Shown here in pieces: positions 17,696 to 26,603 of a stretch of 64,000 bases of DNA. Origin of the DNA: an uncultured Magnetospirillum sp. (GTDB lineage Bacteria > Pseudomonadota > Alphaproteobacteria > Rhodospirillales > Magnetospirillaceae); NCBI RefSeq assembly GCF_903853455.1, contig NZ_CAINTR010000133.1, positions 1 to 64,000 of the forward strand, given 5' to 3'. Positions within the stretch are counted from its first letter, which is position 1; each line of letters opens with the position of its first letter. The notes under the pieces were generated by a model. It was given only the letters and a program-made list of their open reading frames with translations. It was not told where the DNA came from and made no database searches. A program made the position numbers and the translations under genes.

Positions 17696-18090
17696 TGTTT
17701 CCTCCCTTGGTGCGTCGGGGCCTTCTTGCGGAACCCCGCCTTGTGCATCGCCTTCTTCAGGTCGTCCCAGGCGGTGAAAATTTCCGCAGCCAACTGGGCT
17801 TGGTCGGTGTCGCTCGGACTTCGAAAATAAGATTCGGCCAGTCGCATTTGGCTTGCCAGTTTGCCGGCTGATTCGCGGGTGGCGCCGTGCGACAGCAAGG
17901 CGGTCCGGGCTTCAAGGAATATTTCGATTTCGCGGACTTCGTCACGAGTGCAGACGGAGCGAAGCGTGTCGTCGATCCTGGCCGCCTGCTTGTCGATCCG
18001 GCCAACCAGCTCGGAGCGGCCGCGCTTGATCTTCGGATCGTAGACGGTCCGGATGAGCTGGATGACCTGGCTGCGTTCGCGGAACTGCAT
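17692..18090 (-). CDS. Hypothetical helical protein, 132 residues
   Basis: The ATG at 18090 is preferred over one at 18129 because AGGAG lies six nt before it. The product, beginning MQFRERSQVIQLIRTVYD, is highly charged and predicted helical throughout, with no signal peptide, membrane segment or recognised motif. It ends with a basic tail (HKAGFRKKAPTHQGRKQ). It forms a coupled pair with the 58-residue gene after it. The function is unknown. Confidence 0.7.
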   Translation of the reverse strand: MQFRERSQVIQLIRTVYDPKIKRGRSELVGRIDKQAARIDDTLRSVCTRDEVREIEIFLEARTALLSHGATRESAGKLASQMRLAESYFRSPSDTDQAQLAAEIFTAWDDLKKAMHKAGFRKKAPTHQGRKQ

Positions 18091-18217
18091 CTCTCGCTCC
18101 TGCCCGGATGCGGACCGCATGCGGTCCAAATTCAGTCCGCATATGATGCGCGCGAAAGGGGAGCTTCACAAGTGAATTCTGGCAAATTTCCGCTGAATTT
18201 CCGCTAAATCTAGGGCG

Positions 18218-18541
18218 TCACTTGCAGGCGAAGTAGCCTTCGTTGTGGATCGTCCTGGAGCAGGTGGAGAGAGGCTCGCCGGCCTCCTGGCGGTCCCGGT
18301 TTTCTTCGTTGCAGCGGCTGAATTGGCGATCATCGGAGGATGACGACATGGGCGCCACCTTGACCGGGACATAGCCGTTCGGGCAGGTCCGCCGGGCGGC
18401 GAAGGAGCATGTTTCCAGAACGCGCATGCCGTTTTCACAGTCGACGTAATAGTAGGCCGTGCCGTCGGACTTTTCGAATTTGGTGATTTCGGCGCAGGCG
18501 GTCAACGCCAAAGCCAAAAACACTGCTGCCAAGGGTTTCAT
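18218..18541 (-). CDS. Small Cys-rich lipoprotein
   Basis: The 107-residue product starts with a lipoprotein signal (MKPLAAVFLALALTAC), so Cys16 should be lipidated after cleavage. The mature part has six further Cys residues (in VDCEN, ETCSF, RTCPN, SRCNE, STCSR and the C-terminal FACK), which could form disulfides in the periplasm. A GGGGAAG ribosome site precedes the ATG. It is otherwise unrecognised, and no operon partner is evident. Confidence 0.75.
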   Translation of the reverse strand: MKPLAAVFLALALTACAEITKFEKSDGTAYYYVDCENGMRVLETCSFAARRTCPNGYVPVKVAPMSSSSDDRQFSRCNEENRDRQEAGEPLSTCSRTIHNEGYFACK

Positions 18542-18770
18542 TGATCTTCCCCGCGGAGGTGAACTCCGGATGCCATGACGTGTGAGGTGAGGATAATGAC
18601 TGGCGAGCCCGGGGGGAATAGCTGTTGTTGCTGCCGCACCATGGAGGAAGGGGGCGATGATTGTCCCCGCCCCATACGATGGTAATGGATGCCGATGCTA
18701 AAAAGAGTTGCATTGTGCCGAACCCTCGATAGAATGCCCGAAGATTCCTAAGTCGTTCGGGAGTGCTACC

Positions 18771-19238
18771 TTGATTAAGAGAAATGTATCGACGAGGGGC
18801 CGCCTTGAGAGCGGAGCTCCCAATCCGGTCGATGTTCATGTGGGTGCCCGCATGCGGTTGCGCCGCACTTTGCTGGGCATGAGCCAGGAAAAACTGGGTG
18901 AGGCCATCGGCCTGACCTTTCAGCAGGTTCAGAAATACGAGCGTGGCGCCAATCGCATCGGGGCGAGCCGGTTGTTCGACCTGTCGCGGGTTCTGGACGT
19001 TCCGGTGTCGTATTTCTTCGACGACATGTCGGACAATACCCAGAGCCAGAGCCCGGTCAACATCATTAAGGGCTCGTCCGGTCTGTCCGAGGAGCCGGCG
19101 ACGTTCGAAGTCGATCCCATGACCAAGCGCGAGACGTTGGAACTGGTGCGAGCTTACTACAACATCACCGATCCTCAAGTTCGCAAGCGGGTCTACGAGT
19201 TGGCCAAGGCTTTGGCCGCCGTCGCCAGCGCCGAATAG
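18771..19238 (+). CDS. XRE-family transcriptional regulator
   Basis: A helix-turn-helix of the Cro/CI type covers about residues 20-75 of the 155-residue product (VGARMRLRRTLLGMSQEKLGEAIGLTFQQVQKYERG, described by its hallmark Q--Q-YE-G motif). The C-terminus is variable and helical. This architecture is common in Rhodospirillales and Rhizobiales regulators related to SinR/PhrR. The TTG at 18771 is chosen because GGGAG lies seven nt upstream and homologs usually begin shortly before PNPVDVHVGAR; an ATG at 18708 lacks a site. A clear terminator follows the gene. Confidence 0.9.
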   Translation: MIKRNVSTRGRLESGAPNPVDVHVGARMRLRRTLLGMSQEKLGEAIGLTFQQVQKYERGANRIGASRLFDLSRVLDVPVSYFFDDMSDNTQSQSPVNIIKGSSGLSEEPATFEVDPMTKRETLELVRAYYNITDPQVRKRVYELAKALAAVASAE

Positions 19239-19262
19239 GCTGCGCGCGTCTCATCGGATTGA

Positions 19263-19290
19263 AAACGGCCGGGGCATGCTCCGGCCGTTT
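19263..19290 (+). terminator. Terminator after the XRE gene
   Basis: AAACGGCCGG at 19263-19272 pairs with CCGGCCGTTT at 19281-19290, followed by CTCT. It lies 24 nt past the stop codon. Confidence 0.7.
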
Positions 19291-19356
19291 CTCTGTCCGC
19301 TTGTCAAGAGCCGGTCGCCCGGTCATTCTCAAGGCTTGTGATATAGAGCGGATGCC

Positions 19357-20262
19357 ATGGATTCATCTCCCGAATTTCCCGAAATGATGGACACTCATCA
19401 GGTGGCCAACTACCTGCGGGTCAAGGAGCGCAAGGTCTACGAACTGCTGAAGGATCGGCGCATCCCGTGTACGCGGGTGACCGGCAAGTGGCTGTTTCCC
19501 AAGACCGAGATCGATGCCTGGTTGAAGCGTAACAGCGCATCCGCCGTCGGTTCGCCTCGCGGCGGTCAGGTGCCGATGGTGGTGGCCGGCAGCCATGATC
19601 CGCTGTTGGAGTGGTGTCTGCGCGAGGTGGGTGGCGGGTTGGCCGTGCTGCCGGGGAGTTCGTCCGACGGTTTGGCGCGGCTGGCCGCCGGCGAAGCGGC
19701 GGCTGCGGGCATCCATCTGCTCGATCCGGACAGCGGCACCTATAACCTACCGCAGGTCAAGCAGGCCCTGGCTGATCGCAACGTGGTGCTGATCGAGTGG
19801 GCCTGGCGTCGCCAAGGCCTCGTCGTGGCGGCGGGAAATCCGCTGGCGATCCAGGCGGTGGGGGATCTGGCGCGATCCAGGGCACGGGTGGTGTTGCGGC
19901 AGGACGGGGCGGGGAGCCGGGTTTTGTTCGAGCGGTTGCTCGCCGAGGCGGGGCTCTCGTCCGCCGACATTCAGACCGCCAGTGTTCCGGTCCGTAGTGA
20001 GACCGATGTGGGGCTGGCCATTATCGAGGGCGGTGCCGATGCCGGTCTGGCGGTGGCCTCGGTCGCCAACAGCCTCAAACTCGGCTTCGTTCCCCTGCAT
20101 AAGGAGCGTTTCGATCTGGTCGTCGATCGTCGGGCCTATTTCGAGCCACCGGTGCAGGCTCTGCTGGCCTTCACTCGGACGGTCGAGTTCGCGGCGCGGG
20201 CCGAAGCTCTTGGCGGCTACGACATTTCCGGGATCGGCTCGATCCGTTGGAACGCCCCCTGA
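19357..20262 (+). CDS. HTH (excisionase-type) regulator with PBP-like ligand domain
   Basis: Residues 10-55 form a MerR/excisionase-type helix-turn-helix (DTHQVANYLRVKERKVYELLKDRRIP and the KWLFPKTEIDAWL wing). Residues 70-290 match the periplasmic-binding-protein-like domain (PBP_like, PF12727 type) found in regulators and in molybdenum-cofactor-related proteins. Such proteins often sit near molybdate or tungstate transport genes and are thought to sense the oxyanion or a cofactor. It faces a DUF2478 gene tail to tail (9 bp apart), and DUF2478 is also linked to molybdenum gene sets, so a metal-oxyanion role is plausible. No transport gene is in the window. Confidence 0.85.
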   Translation: MDSSPEFPEMMDTHQVANYLRVKERKVYELLKDRRIPCTRVTGKWLFPKTEIDAWLKRNSASAVGSPRGGQVPMVVAGSHDPLLEWCLREVGGGLAVLPGSSSDGLARLAAGEAAAAGIHLLDPDSGTYNLPQVKQALADRNVVLIEWAWRRQGLVVAAGNPLAIQAVGDLARSRARVVLRQDGAGSRVLFERLLAEAGLSSADIQTASVPVRSETDVGLAIIEGGADAGLAVASVANSLKLGFVPLHKERFDLVVDRRAYFEPPVQALLAFTRTVEFAARAEALGGYDISGIGSIRWNAP

Positions 20263-20271
20263 TTCCGGGGG

Positions 20272-20859
20272 TCAGGGTGTTGTCGGGCGCGCTGTCTTGG
20301 GCGTGTTGCGGAAGGCGCGCGGCAAGCCCCGTGGGCGCACCCCATCCCACCATCGCATCAGGCCGCCGCAATTGGGCGGAATCTCTCCCGCCAAACCGCC
20401 GGTGAAGTCTCGCCACAGGGACAGGCTGGGGCCCTCGACGGTCGTGATCAGCGGAATGCCCAGGGCCATGATGGCCAGCATTTCGTCGGCCAGCCCTTGT
20501 CCCCGGGACTCCAGTTTGCCGAAGGTGTTGACGACGATCAGATCGGTGTCGGCGGCCATGGCGCGATGCAGCACATGACTGGCCTCGGTGAAACCGGATG
20601 TATCGACGTGGCAACAGGAAGATTGCGGGCCGGGGTCCTGGTTGATGCGGTATTCCGCACGGGTGTCGAGGTCCACCAGCATGGTGGTGCAGCCGCACGG
20701 ACTGGTTTCCGGAGCGTTGCGTTGGATCAGCCCACGCACCAGATAGCCTTGCCCCTGGAGGATTCGGGTGAAGCCTTCCAGGCAATCGATCACGCCGCTT
20801 CCCGGCGGGCGAACGACCGCTGCCGCCTTTACTCCCCCGGGAGATTCGCCATCGGCCAT
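20272..20859 (-). CDS. DUF2478 family protein (putative nucleotide-binding, molybdenum-associated)
   Basis: The 195-residue product has the features of DUF2478 (PF10649): a start of AAVVRPPGSGVIDCLEGF in place of a P-loop, a Cys-containing CGCTTMLVDLDT segment, DLIVVNTFGKLESRGQGL and a late GGLAGEI segment. The family resembles NTPase-like folds and is found near molybdenum enzymes and ModE-like regulators. The biochemical role is not established. The ATG at 20859 has an excellent AAGGAGG site; the longer frame to 20922 is not needed. Confidence 0.8.
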   Translation of the reverse strand: MADGESPGGVKAAAVVRPPGSGVIDCLEGFTRILQGQGYLVRGLIQRNAPETSPCGCTTMLVDLDTRAEYRINQDPGPQSSCCHVDTSGFTEASHVLHRAMAADTDLIVVNTFGKLESRGQGLADEMLAIMALGIPLITTVEGPSLSLWRDFTGGLAGEIPPNCGGLMRWWDGVRPRGLPRAFRNTPKTARPTTP

Positions 20860-21028
20860 ACGCCCCCTCCTTGCGGCACTACCAGCAATGGTACCGTAAC
20901 ATAACGGGTGAGGTTGTGACACAGGACTTCCGATTTAGGTGTACCGCGGTTTCGGAACGGGCTGTGCCGCTTATTCCGGGTGGTGTAGGCTTTTGCCGTT
21001 GGTGGAGTGTCTGTGGAAAGAGAGCCCT

Positions 21029-22378
21029 ATGACCGAGCGTCATCCCAGTTTCGGCGAAGCGTTCAAGGTCTGGCTCAAGATCGGCCTTCTCAGCTTCGGC
21101 GGTCCCGCCGGCCAGATCGCCACCATGCACAGGATCCTGGTGGAGGAAAAGGGCTGGGTGGGCGAGGCCCGTTTTCTGCACGCCTTGAACTATTGCATGC
21201 TGCTGCCCGGCCCCGAGGCGCAGCAACTGGCGACCTATATCGGCTGGCTGCTCCATCGCGGTCTGGGCGGAGTAGTCGCCGGCACCCTGTTCGTGCTGCC
21301 GGGCTCCGTAGTGATGATGGGATTGGCCAGCCTTTACGCCGGATTTCATCAGGTGCCGCTGGTGGAAGGGCTGTTCTATGGCATTAAACCGGCGGTGCTG
21401 GCGGTGGTGGTCGAGGCCTTGCTGCGCATCGGCAAGCGGGCGTTGAAGGGCGGCGAATTTCTGTGGATCGCGGCGGCGGCCTTCGTCGCCATCTTTTTCC
21501 TGGGGCTGCCGTTTCCGTTGATCGTGTTGAGTGCCGGTGTGGTGGGGGGGCTGGCGGCCCGTGCCGGCCGTCCGGCCTTCCAGCCGAAACGGGACGCCGC
21601 CGGAAGCGGCGGCGCCGCGGACCGGGCCATTGAGCTGGGAGCCGACCACACCCGCCCCAATCTCCGCCGTTCACTGGTCGTCGCGGCGATCTGCCTGGTG
21701 CTGTGGTGGGCACCGGTTGCCGTGGCGTTGGCCTGGGGTCAGGGGGCGTTCGGCGCGGTCGGACTGTTTTTCAGCAAGATGGCGGTGGTGACTTTCGGCG
21801 GCGCCTATGCCGTGCTGGCCTATGTGGCCCAGGAAGCGGTGGAGGTCCATGGCTGGTTGCAGCCGGGCGAGATGCTGGAGGGTCTCGGTCTGGCCGAGAC
21901 CACGCCGGGGCCGCTGATCCTGGTCAACCAGTTCGTCGGTTTTCTCGCCTGCTTCCGCAATCCGGGAAGTCTGGGGCCGTGGCTGGGAGGCGTAGTGGGG
22001 GCGACGCTTACCGTTTGGGTCACCTTCACGCCGTGTTTCCTGTGGATTTTGGCCGGTGCCCCCTATGTGGAGGCTTTGCGGGGGAACCGGGCTCTGTCGG
22101 GAGCTCTGGCCGCGATCACCGCCGCCGTGGTGGGGGTGATCGGCAATCTGGCGGTCTGGTTCGCCCTGCACGTCATCTTCACCCAGGTGAAGGAAAACCG
22201 CCTGGGGAGCCTGTACCTCACCATTCCCGACCCCGCCAGCCTGGACCCGGTGTCGCTGGTGCTGGCGCTCGCCGCTGCCGTCGCCATGCTGCGGTTCCAC
22301 ATGGGCATGTTGCCGACCCTGGCGGCCTGCGGGACGGTGGGGGTGATGTGGCGGCTCCTTCTTCCCATACTGTATTGA
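21029..22378 (+). CDS. chrA: Chromate transporter, long-chain CHR family
   Basis: The 449-residue membrane protein has the duplicated CHR architecture. The first half begins with FKVWLKIGLLSFGGPAGQI and the second with FFSKMAVVTFGGAYAVLAYV, each followed by the Pro/Gly-rich LPGPEAQQLA or AETTPGPL motif. About ten to twelve membrane segments are present. ChrA proteins export chromate, driven by the proton gradient; some members may handle sulfate-like anions. The ATG at 21029 sits behind GGAAAGAGAG. No chrB regulator is adjacent. Confidence 0.93.
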   Translation: MTERHPSFGEAFKVWLKIGLLSFGGPAGQIATMHRILVEEKGWVGEARFLHALNYCMLLPGPEAQQLATYIGWLLHRGLGGVVAGTLFVLPGSVVMMGLASLYAGFHQVPLVEGLFYGIKPAVLAVVVEALLRIGKRALKGGEFLWIAAAAFVAIFFLGLPFPLIVLSAGVVGGLAARAGRPAFQPKRDAAGSGGAADRAIELGADHTRPNLRRSLVVAAICLVLWWAPVAVALAWGQGAFGAVGLFFSKMAVVTFGGAYAVLAYVAQEAVEVHGWLQPGEMLEGLGLAETTPGPLILVNQFVGFLACFRNPGSLGPWLGGVVGATLTVWVTFTPCFLWILAGAPYVEALRGNRALSGALAAITAAVVGVIGNLAVWFALHVIFTQVKENRLGSLYLTIPDPASLDPVSLVLALAAAVAMLRFHMGMLPTLAACGTVGVMWRLLLPILY

Positions 22379-22604
22379 GGGATTCGAGCCGGGTGACATC
22401 CCGTTGATTTCAGGCGGACATGCCCACCTCAATCACGCAGATACAGTTTGTTACCAATTCCAAAGAACATCGCCATACGGCTGTTACGAACGGGTGTCAT
22501 TTTCAAGACGCGCCGCCGAGGGCCGTCACCGTCCGTCATCGAGACGGCGGCTTGGTTGACGTCGTGGCGCTTTCTGGAGATCGACCTGAAAGCGATATCG
22601 GGCC

Positions 22605-23516
22605 ATGGCAGAAAAAGAAGCGAAATCATCGAGCTACGATTTCGACGGACTCCAAGGCAGAATCTCACGGATTCGATCTGGCCAGATATTTTTTATTTGT
22701 GGAATGATGAAGTCAGGCACCACTTGGGTGCAGCTTCTCCTTGACGCCCATCCTAATATATCCTGCAATGGGGAAGGGCACTTCATGGACGTATTGGCAG
22801 ATCACCTCGTCAATGCGTTAGACCGTTACAATGAATACATTGATGGTAAGAATATGACGCTGTTCGATCAGATCAGCCGTATTCCCAAGGTGACGACGGA
22901 CCACCTTTTCCACATCCTGGCGACCAGCATCTGTTTGTTGTTGGATGAAAAGTGCCGGGAAAGAAATTGGGTCGCGGTCGGCGAGAAGACTCCCGACAAT
23001 GCCTCCGGTTTGCCGACTCTTGCCCTGCTGTTTCCGAAAGCCAAGTTCATCCATGTGGTGCGTGACGGCCGGGATTGCGCGGTTTCAGGATGGTTCCACA
23101 ATCTGCGCCTGGATCACGGCCGAACCGTCGATACCTATGCCTCGTTCGACAATTATGTCGCTCAGTTCGCCGAGACTTGGGCCGGTGTCGTCAAAACGGC
23201 GACGGAGTTCGGCCATACGGTTCCGGGGCGCTACATGACGGTCCGGTATGAGGATCTGAGCGCCGCCGCTCCCGCCGAGTTGACGCGGATGTTCAAGTTT
23301 CTTGGGGCAAGGTCGGGCCACCGTGAAATCGAACACTGCGCCTCGGCGGCGTCATTCGCCACGTTGAGCGGTGGGCGTGAGTCCGGCGATGAAAGCCGGG
23401 CATCGTTTTTCCGCAAGGGCGTCATCGGTGATTGGCACAATCACTTGAGCCCCGATGTCGAACGGGCTTTTGCCGACAAAGCGGGAGATTGGCTGAAGCA
23501 TTTCGGTTATTCCTGA
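22605..23516 (+). CDS. PAPS-dependent sulfotransferase family protein
   Basis: The 303-residue product carries the 5'-phosphosulfate loop (KSGTTWV from K36) and the 3'-phosphate motif (VVRDGRDCAVSGW from about residue 151). The family transfers sulfate from PAPS to hydroxyls of sugars, lipids or peptides. The 5' part of the gene and the 226 bp before it are visibly more AT-rich than neighbouring genes, which hints at acquisition. The next gene is a TPR-glycosyltransferase, 30 nt away, so a sulfated glycan or glycosylated protein is a plausible product. PAPS could come from the CysNC enzyme encoded 20 kb away. No strong ribosome site precedes the ATG. Confidence 0.85.
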   Translation: MAEKEAKSSSYDFDGLQGRISRIRSGQIFFICGMMKSGTTWVQLLLDAHPNISCNGEGHFMDVLADHLVNALDRYNEYIDGKNMTLFDQISRIPKVTTDHLFHILATSICLLLDEKCRERNWVAVGEKTPDNASGLPTLALLFPKAKFIHVVRDGRDCAVSGWFHNLRLDHGRTVDTYASFDNYVAQFAETWAGVVKTATEFGHTVPGRYMTVRYEDLSAAAPAELTRMFKFLGARSGHREIEHCASAASFATLSGGRESGDESRASFFRKGVIGDWHNHLSPDVERAFADKAGDWLKHFGYS

Positions 23517-23546
23517 TGCGACAACCCATTTTCGCGGAGTAGCGTC

Positions 23547-25091
23547 GTGACGGCGGATGACGATCGGCGATCCATCATCGCGGCACTGGAGCAAGGCGAT
23601 TTCGCCGTCGCCGAGGCCGGCTGCCAATCGCTGCTGTCGCGGGGCGCTACCGGCGAGGGGCTGTATTTGCTGGCGGTGGTCCGGGCCGCGCAGGACGACC
23701 CGTTTTCGGCGCTGCCCTTGGTCGAGCAGGCCGAGGCCTTGCTGCCCGGCCGGGAGGATGTCGCCTATAACCATGGCGTAATTCTGCGCGACCTGGGGCG
23801 GCTGGCCGAGGCGGCCGAGGCATGGCGGCGCGTCACCGACCTGGTTCCGACCCATCACGACGCCTGGCTCAATCGGGCTGCGGCGGTGGAAGCCGTCGCC
23901 GACCTTGATGCCGCCGGCGAGATTTATGGCGAGGCTCTCCGCCATTGTCCGGACGAACCTCGCCTGCTCTACAATTTCGCTGATTTCCACTATCGCCGAG
24001 GGGCGGTCGAGGCGGCAGTCCAGGCTTATGATCGCCTGTTGCAGGCTTTCCCCGGCTGGTCGGCCGCTTGGACCAATCTTGGCATGAGCCATCTGCGCGC
24101 CGGTCGTTTCGACGCCGCCGAAGCTTGCCATCGCCGCGCCATTGCCGAGGCGAACTCCAGCGACGATCTGGCCTTGGCTCAATTCAATCTGGGCAACTTG
24201 CTGCTACGGCAAGGGCGTTGGGCCGAGGGATTCGCCGCGTATGAGTGGCGACTCCGTCTGCCCGGCGTGTCGCGGTTGGACTGGCCGGTTCCGGAATGGA
24301 ACGGCGACGAGCCGTCCGGTTGCCGGGTCCTGGTGTGGAACGACCAGGGCATGGGCGATGCCCTGCAATTCCTGCGCTTTGTGCGTCCCGTCGCCGAACG
24401 GGGGCATCGAGTCTTCGTCGTTCTCCGCGACGAAATCAAGACTCTGGCGGCCTCGGTGCCGGGGGTGGAGGCGGCCTTCGGCTTGTCGGATCCTCTCCCC
24501 GACATGGACGTCCATCTGCCGCTGTGCAGCCTGCCGCACAAATTGGGACTGACGCCGGAAGCATCCTGGCCCGGCGGTCCCTATCTATCGACCCCATCCA
24601 CCGTGTCGCTGCCCCCGGCCACGGGCAAGCGGGTGGGATTGGTCTGGGCCGGCAATCCCGGGCACAGCAACGATTCCAATCGCAGCATCAGCCTTTCCGA
24701 TTTGGCGCCGCTGCTGGACCTTCCGGGGATCGATTGGTGCAGTCTGCAACTGGGGGCCGGATTGGAGCAACTGGCCGGCTCGCCCTGGGCCGACCGGGTG
24801 CGCGACCTGTCGCCGTTGTTGACCGACTTCGCGGCGACGGCGGCGGTGATGGCGCAGTTGGACCTGCTGATTTCGGTGGATACCGCCGTGGTCCATCTGG
24901 CCGGCGCTCTCGACCGCCCCGCCTGGGGCCTGCTGCCGGCCATCGGGACCGACTGGCGCTGGCGGTTCGAGGGCGAGACGACCGACTGGTATCCCAGCCT
25001 GCGCTTGTTTCGTCAGGCCGAGGCCGGCGACTGGCGGCCGGTCATGGCCGACATTGCGTCACTTCTTCTTGCGCAGCGCTACGGCGGGTAG
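23547..25091 (+). CDS. TPR-repeat glycosyltransferase-like protein
   Basis: About the first 240 of 514 residues are tetratricopeptide repeats (for example AWTNLGMSHLRAGRFDAAEA and ALAQFNLGNLLLRQGRWAEG). The rest resembles the GT9/GT41-like fold seen in bacterial TPR-glycosyltransferases, with VLVWNDQGMGDALQFLRF early, VGLVWAGNPGHSNDSNRS in the middle and LLISVDTAVVHLAGAL near the end. Relatives glycosylate flagellins or surface proteins, but the substrate here is unknown. The start is GTG at 23547. The 3' end overlaps a short minus-strand gene by 33 nt. Confidence 0.85.
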   Translation: MTADDDRRSIIAALEQGDFAVAEAGCQSLLSRGATGEGLYLLAVVRAAQDDPFSALPLVEQAEALLPGREDVAYNHGVILRDLGRLAEAAEAWRRVTDLVPTHHDAWLNRAAAVEAVADLDAAGEIYGEALRHCPDEPRLLYNFADFHYRRGAVEAAVQAYDRLLQAFPGWSAAWTNLGMSHLRAGRFDAAEACHRRAIAEANSSDDLALAQFNLGNLLLRQGRWAEGFAAYEWRLRLPGVSRLDWPVPEWNGDEPSGCRVLVWNDQGMGDALQFLRFVRPVAERGHRVFVVLRDEIKTLAASVPGVEAAFGLSDPLPDMDVHLPLCSLPHKLGLTPEASWPGGPYLSTPSTVSLPPATGKRVGLVWAGNPGHSNDSNRSISLSDLAPLLDLPGIDWCSLQLGAGLEQLAGSPWADRVRDLSPLLTDFAATAAVMAQLDLLISVDTAVVHLAGALDRPAWGLLPAIGTDWRWRFEGETTDWYPSLRLFRQAEAGDWRPVMADIASLLLAQRYGG

Positions 25092-25370
25092 CAGTTCTTC
25101 GGTGGTCAAGCTGCGCCCAAGCTGATCCTCCAGATGCGGCAGCAGCTGGGGAAAGAACTTCAGCGGAGCCAACAGCTTGATCGCCGCCGCCGTTCCTGCG
25201 GTCTCGTCGGCGGCGTCGCGACGGCAGCGCAGCAGCACCGACGCCACCAGCCAGTCATCCCAGTCGTCCTGGTCATGGCCCTTGGGTGGTGGCAGTCCGG
25301 CGAAACGGCCCAACATCTCCATCAGCTCGTGTCGCGACATCTCCGCGACAGTCTTGGTGTTCCCGCTCAT
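25059..25370 (-). CDS. Hypothetical protein, about 103 residues
   Basis: The product is acidic in the middle (GHDQDDWDDWLVAS) and basic at the end (ALRKKK), with no signal or membrane segment. It fills the only gap between the TPR-glycosyltransferase and the MFS gene, and overlaps the former by 33 nt tail to tail. The ATG at 25370 is preferred over 25388, though no strong ribosome site is seen for either. No family is recognised. Confidence 0.55.
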   Translation of the reverse strand: MSGNTKTVAEMSRHELMEMLGRFAGLPPPKGHDQDDWDDWLVASVLLRCRRDAADETAGTAAAIKLLAPLKFFPQLLPHLEDQLGRSLTTEELLPAVALRKKK

Positions 25371-25442
25371 ACCCCGTACATCCAACAAAGATATTCCCCA
25401 TCGCGGAGTCTACTCCAGCCATCGGCCAGGGGGAAACGGGAT

Positions 25443-26603
25443 TTAGGCCTTGATCAGAGGTCCGCCGGCCCACGAGCGGTTCAACCGCCAGGCCAGCAGC
25501 GCCGACGCTGCCGACAGCCCCGCCATGGCCAGGAACGAGCCGCCGCCCAGGCGCTCGTAGAGGTACCCGCTCACCGGTGTCATCAGGCCGGGGGCCAGCC
25601 CGACAGCGATGGCGGCATAAAGCCCCTGGGCCCGGGCGGACAGGGACGGGGGAACGGCGCGCAGGATGAAGTGCATGGCTCCCAGATGGGCGCAGCCGAA
25701 CGTGGCGGCATGCAGGAGCTGGGCACCGGCGACCCAGACCATGTCGGCGGTGGTCCCCAGGATGGTCCAGCGCAGGGCGCCACCCAGGGCGGCGGCCAGC
25801 AACAGCCCGGCGGGACCGAAGCGGACGACCACGCGGCTGCTGACGGCGAACAGGACGATCTCGGCCACCACGCCCTCGGACCACAGCACTCCGATCTCCG
25901 GATCGGACAGGCCGGCGGCCTTCCAATGGATGGTGGCGAAGGCGTAATAGACGGTATGAGCCGCCTGGTTGAGCGAGGCGGTCAGCAGGAACAGCAGAAA
26001 AACCCCGCTGGCCAACAACGGTCGCACCGGTGGCGGCGGGTCGTCGTGCGGCGGGACGCGGGCATCGGGCAGGACGGCGCAACTGGCGGCGGTCAGCAGC
26101 AGCGTCGCCGAGATTAGCCAGGGCAGGATCGAGACCGGCCAATCGACCAGCGCCTGGCCGATCAGGGTGGCGGCGGCAATGAAGGCCAGCGACCCCCACA
26201 GCCGAACCCTTCCGTAATCCAGCCGATGGGTATGGACCACCATCATGGCCAGCGAATCGCCCACCGGCATCAGGCTGGTGAAGGGAAAGATCGCCACCAC
26301 GGTCATGATCAGGATCGGCACGAAGCCGGTGGCGAGCGGGAACAGCAGCCACAGCAGCCCTGCGGCCAGCGCCAGGGCCAGCATGGGGCGTTTGCGGTCG
26401 CCGCGATGATCGACCAGATGCCCGACCACGGGATTGGCCACCAGCCGGGTCAGGTAACCGGCGGCGACCAGCAGGCCGATTTCGGAGGGGCTGAGGCCGC
26501 GATCCTTGAGCCAGAGCGGCCAGAACGGGATGTGGATGCCCACGGCGGCGAACAGGGCGGCGTAGAACGCGGCCAGCCGGACGGCGGCGGAACGTCGGGT
26601 CAT
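25443..26603 (-). CDS. MFS transporter (HcaT/LacY-like, MFS_1_like)
   Basis: The 386-residue product has about twelve membrane segments and the MFS loop motif (VGHLVDHRGDRKRP, about residues 57-70). It resembles the PF12832 group that includes the 3-phenylpropionate permease HcaT. The substrate cannot be told from sequence. The ATG at 26603 overlaps the stop of the upstream deacetylase gene as ATGA, so the two are probably translated together; the 519-residue frame reaching upstream is not needed. Confidence 0.88.
   Translation of the reverse strand: MTRRSAAVRLAAFYAALFAAVGIHIPFWPLWLKDRGLSPSEIGLLVAAGYLTRLVANPVVGHLVDHRGDRKRPMLALALAAGLLWLLFPLATGFVPILIMTVVAIFPFTSLMPVGDSLAMMVVHTHRLDYGRVRLWGSLAFIAAATLIGQALVDWPVSILPWLISATLLLTAASCAVLPDARVPPHDDPPPPVRPLLASGVFLLFLLTASLNQAAHTVYYAFATIHWKAAGLSDPEIGVLWSEGVVAEIVLFAVSSRVVVRFGPAGLLLAAALGGALRWTILGTTADMVWVAGAQLLHAATFGCAHLGAMHFILRAVPPSLSARAQGLYAAIAVGLAPGLMTPVSGYLYERLGGGSFLAMAGLSAASALLAWRLNRSWAGGPLIKA

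Noticed and set aside
22448-22744. 98-residue ORF overlapping the sulfotransferase start
   Set aside because: Reads in a different frame through the certain start of the sulfotransferase, with basic low-information sequence.
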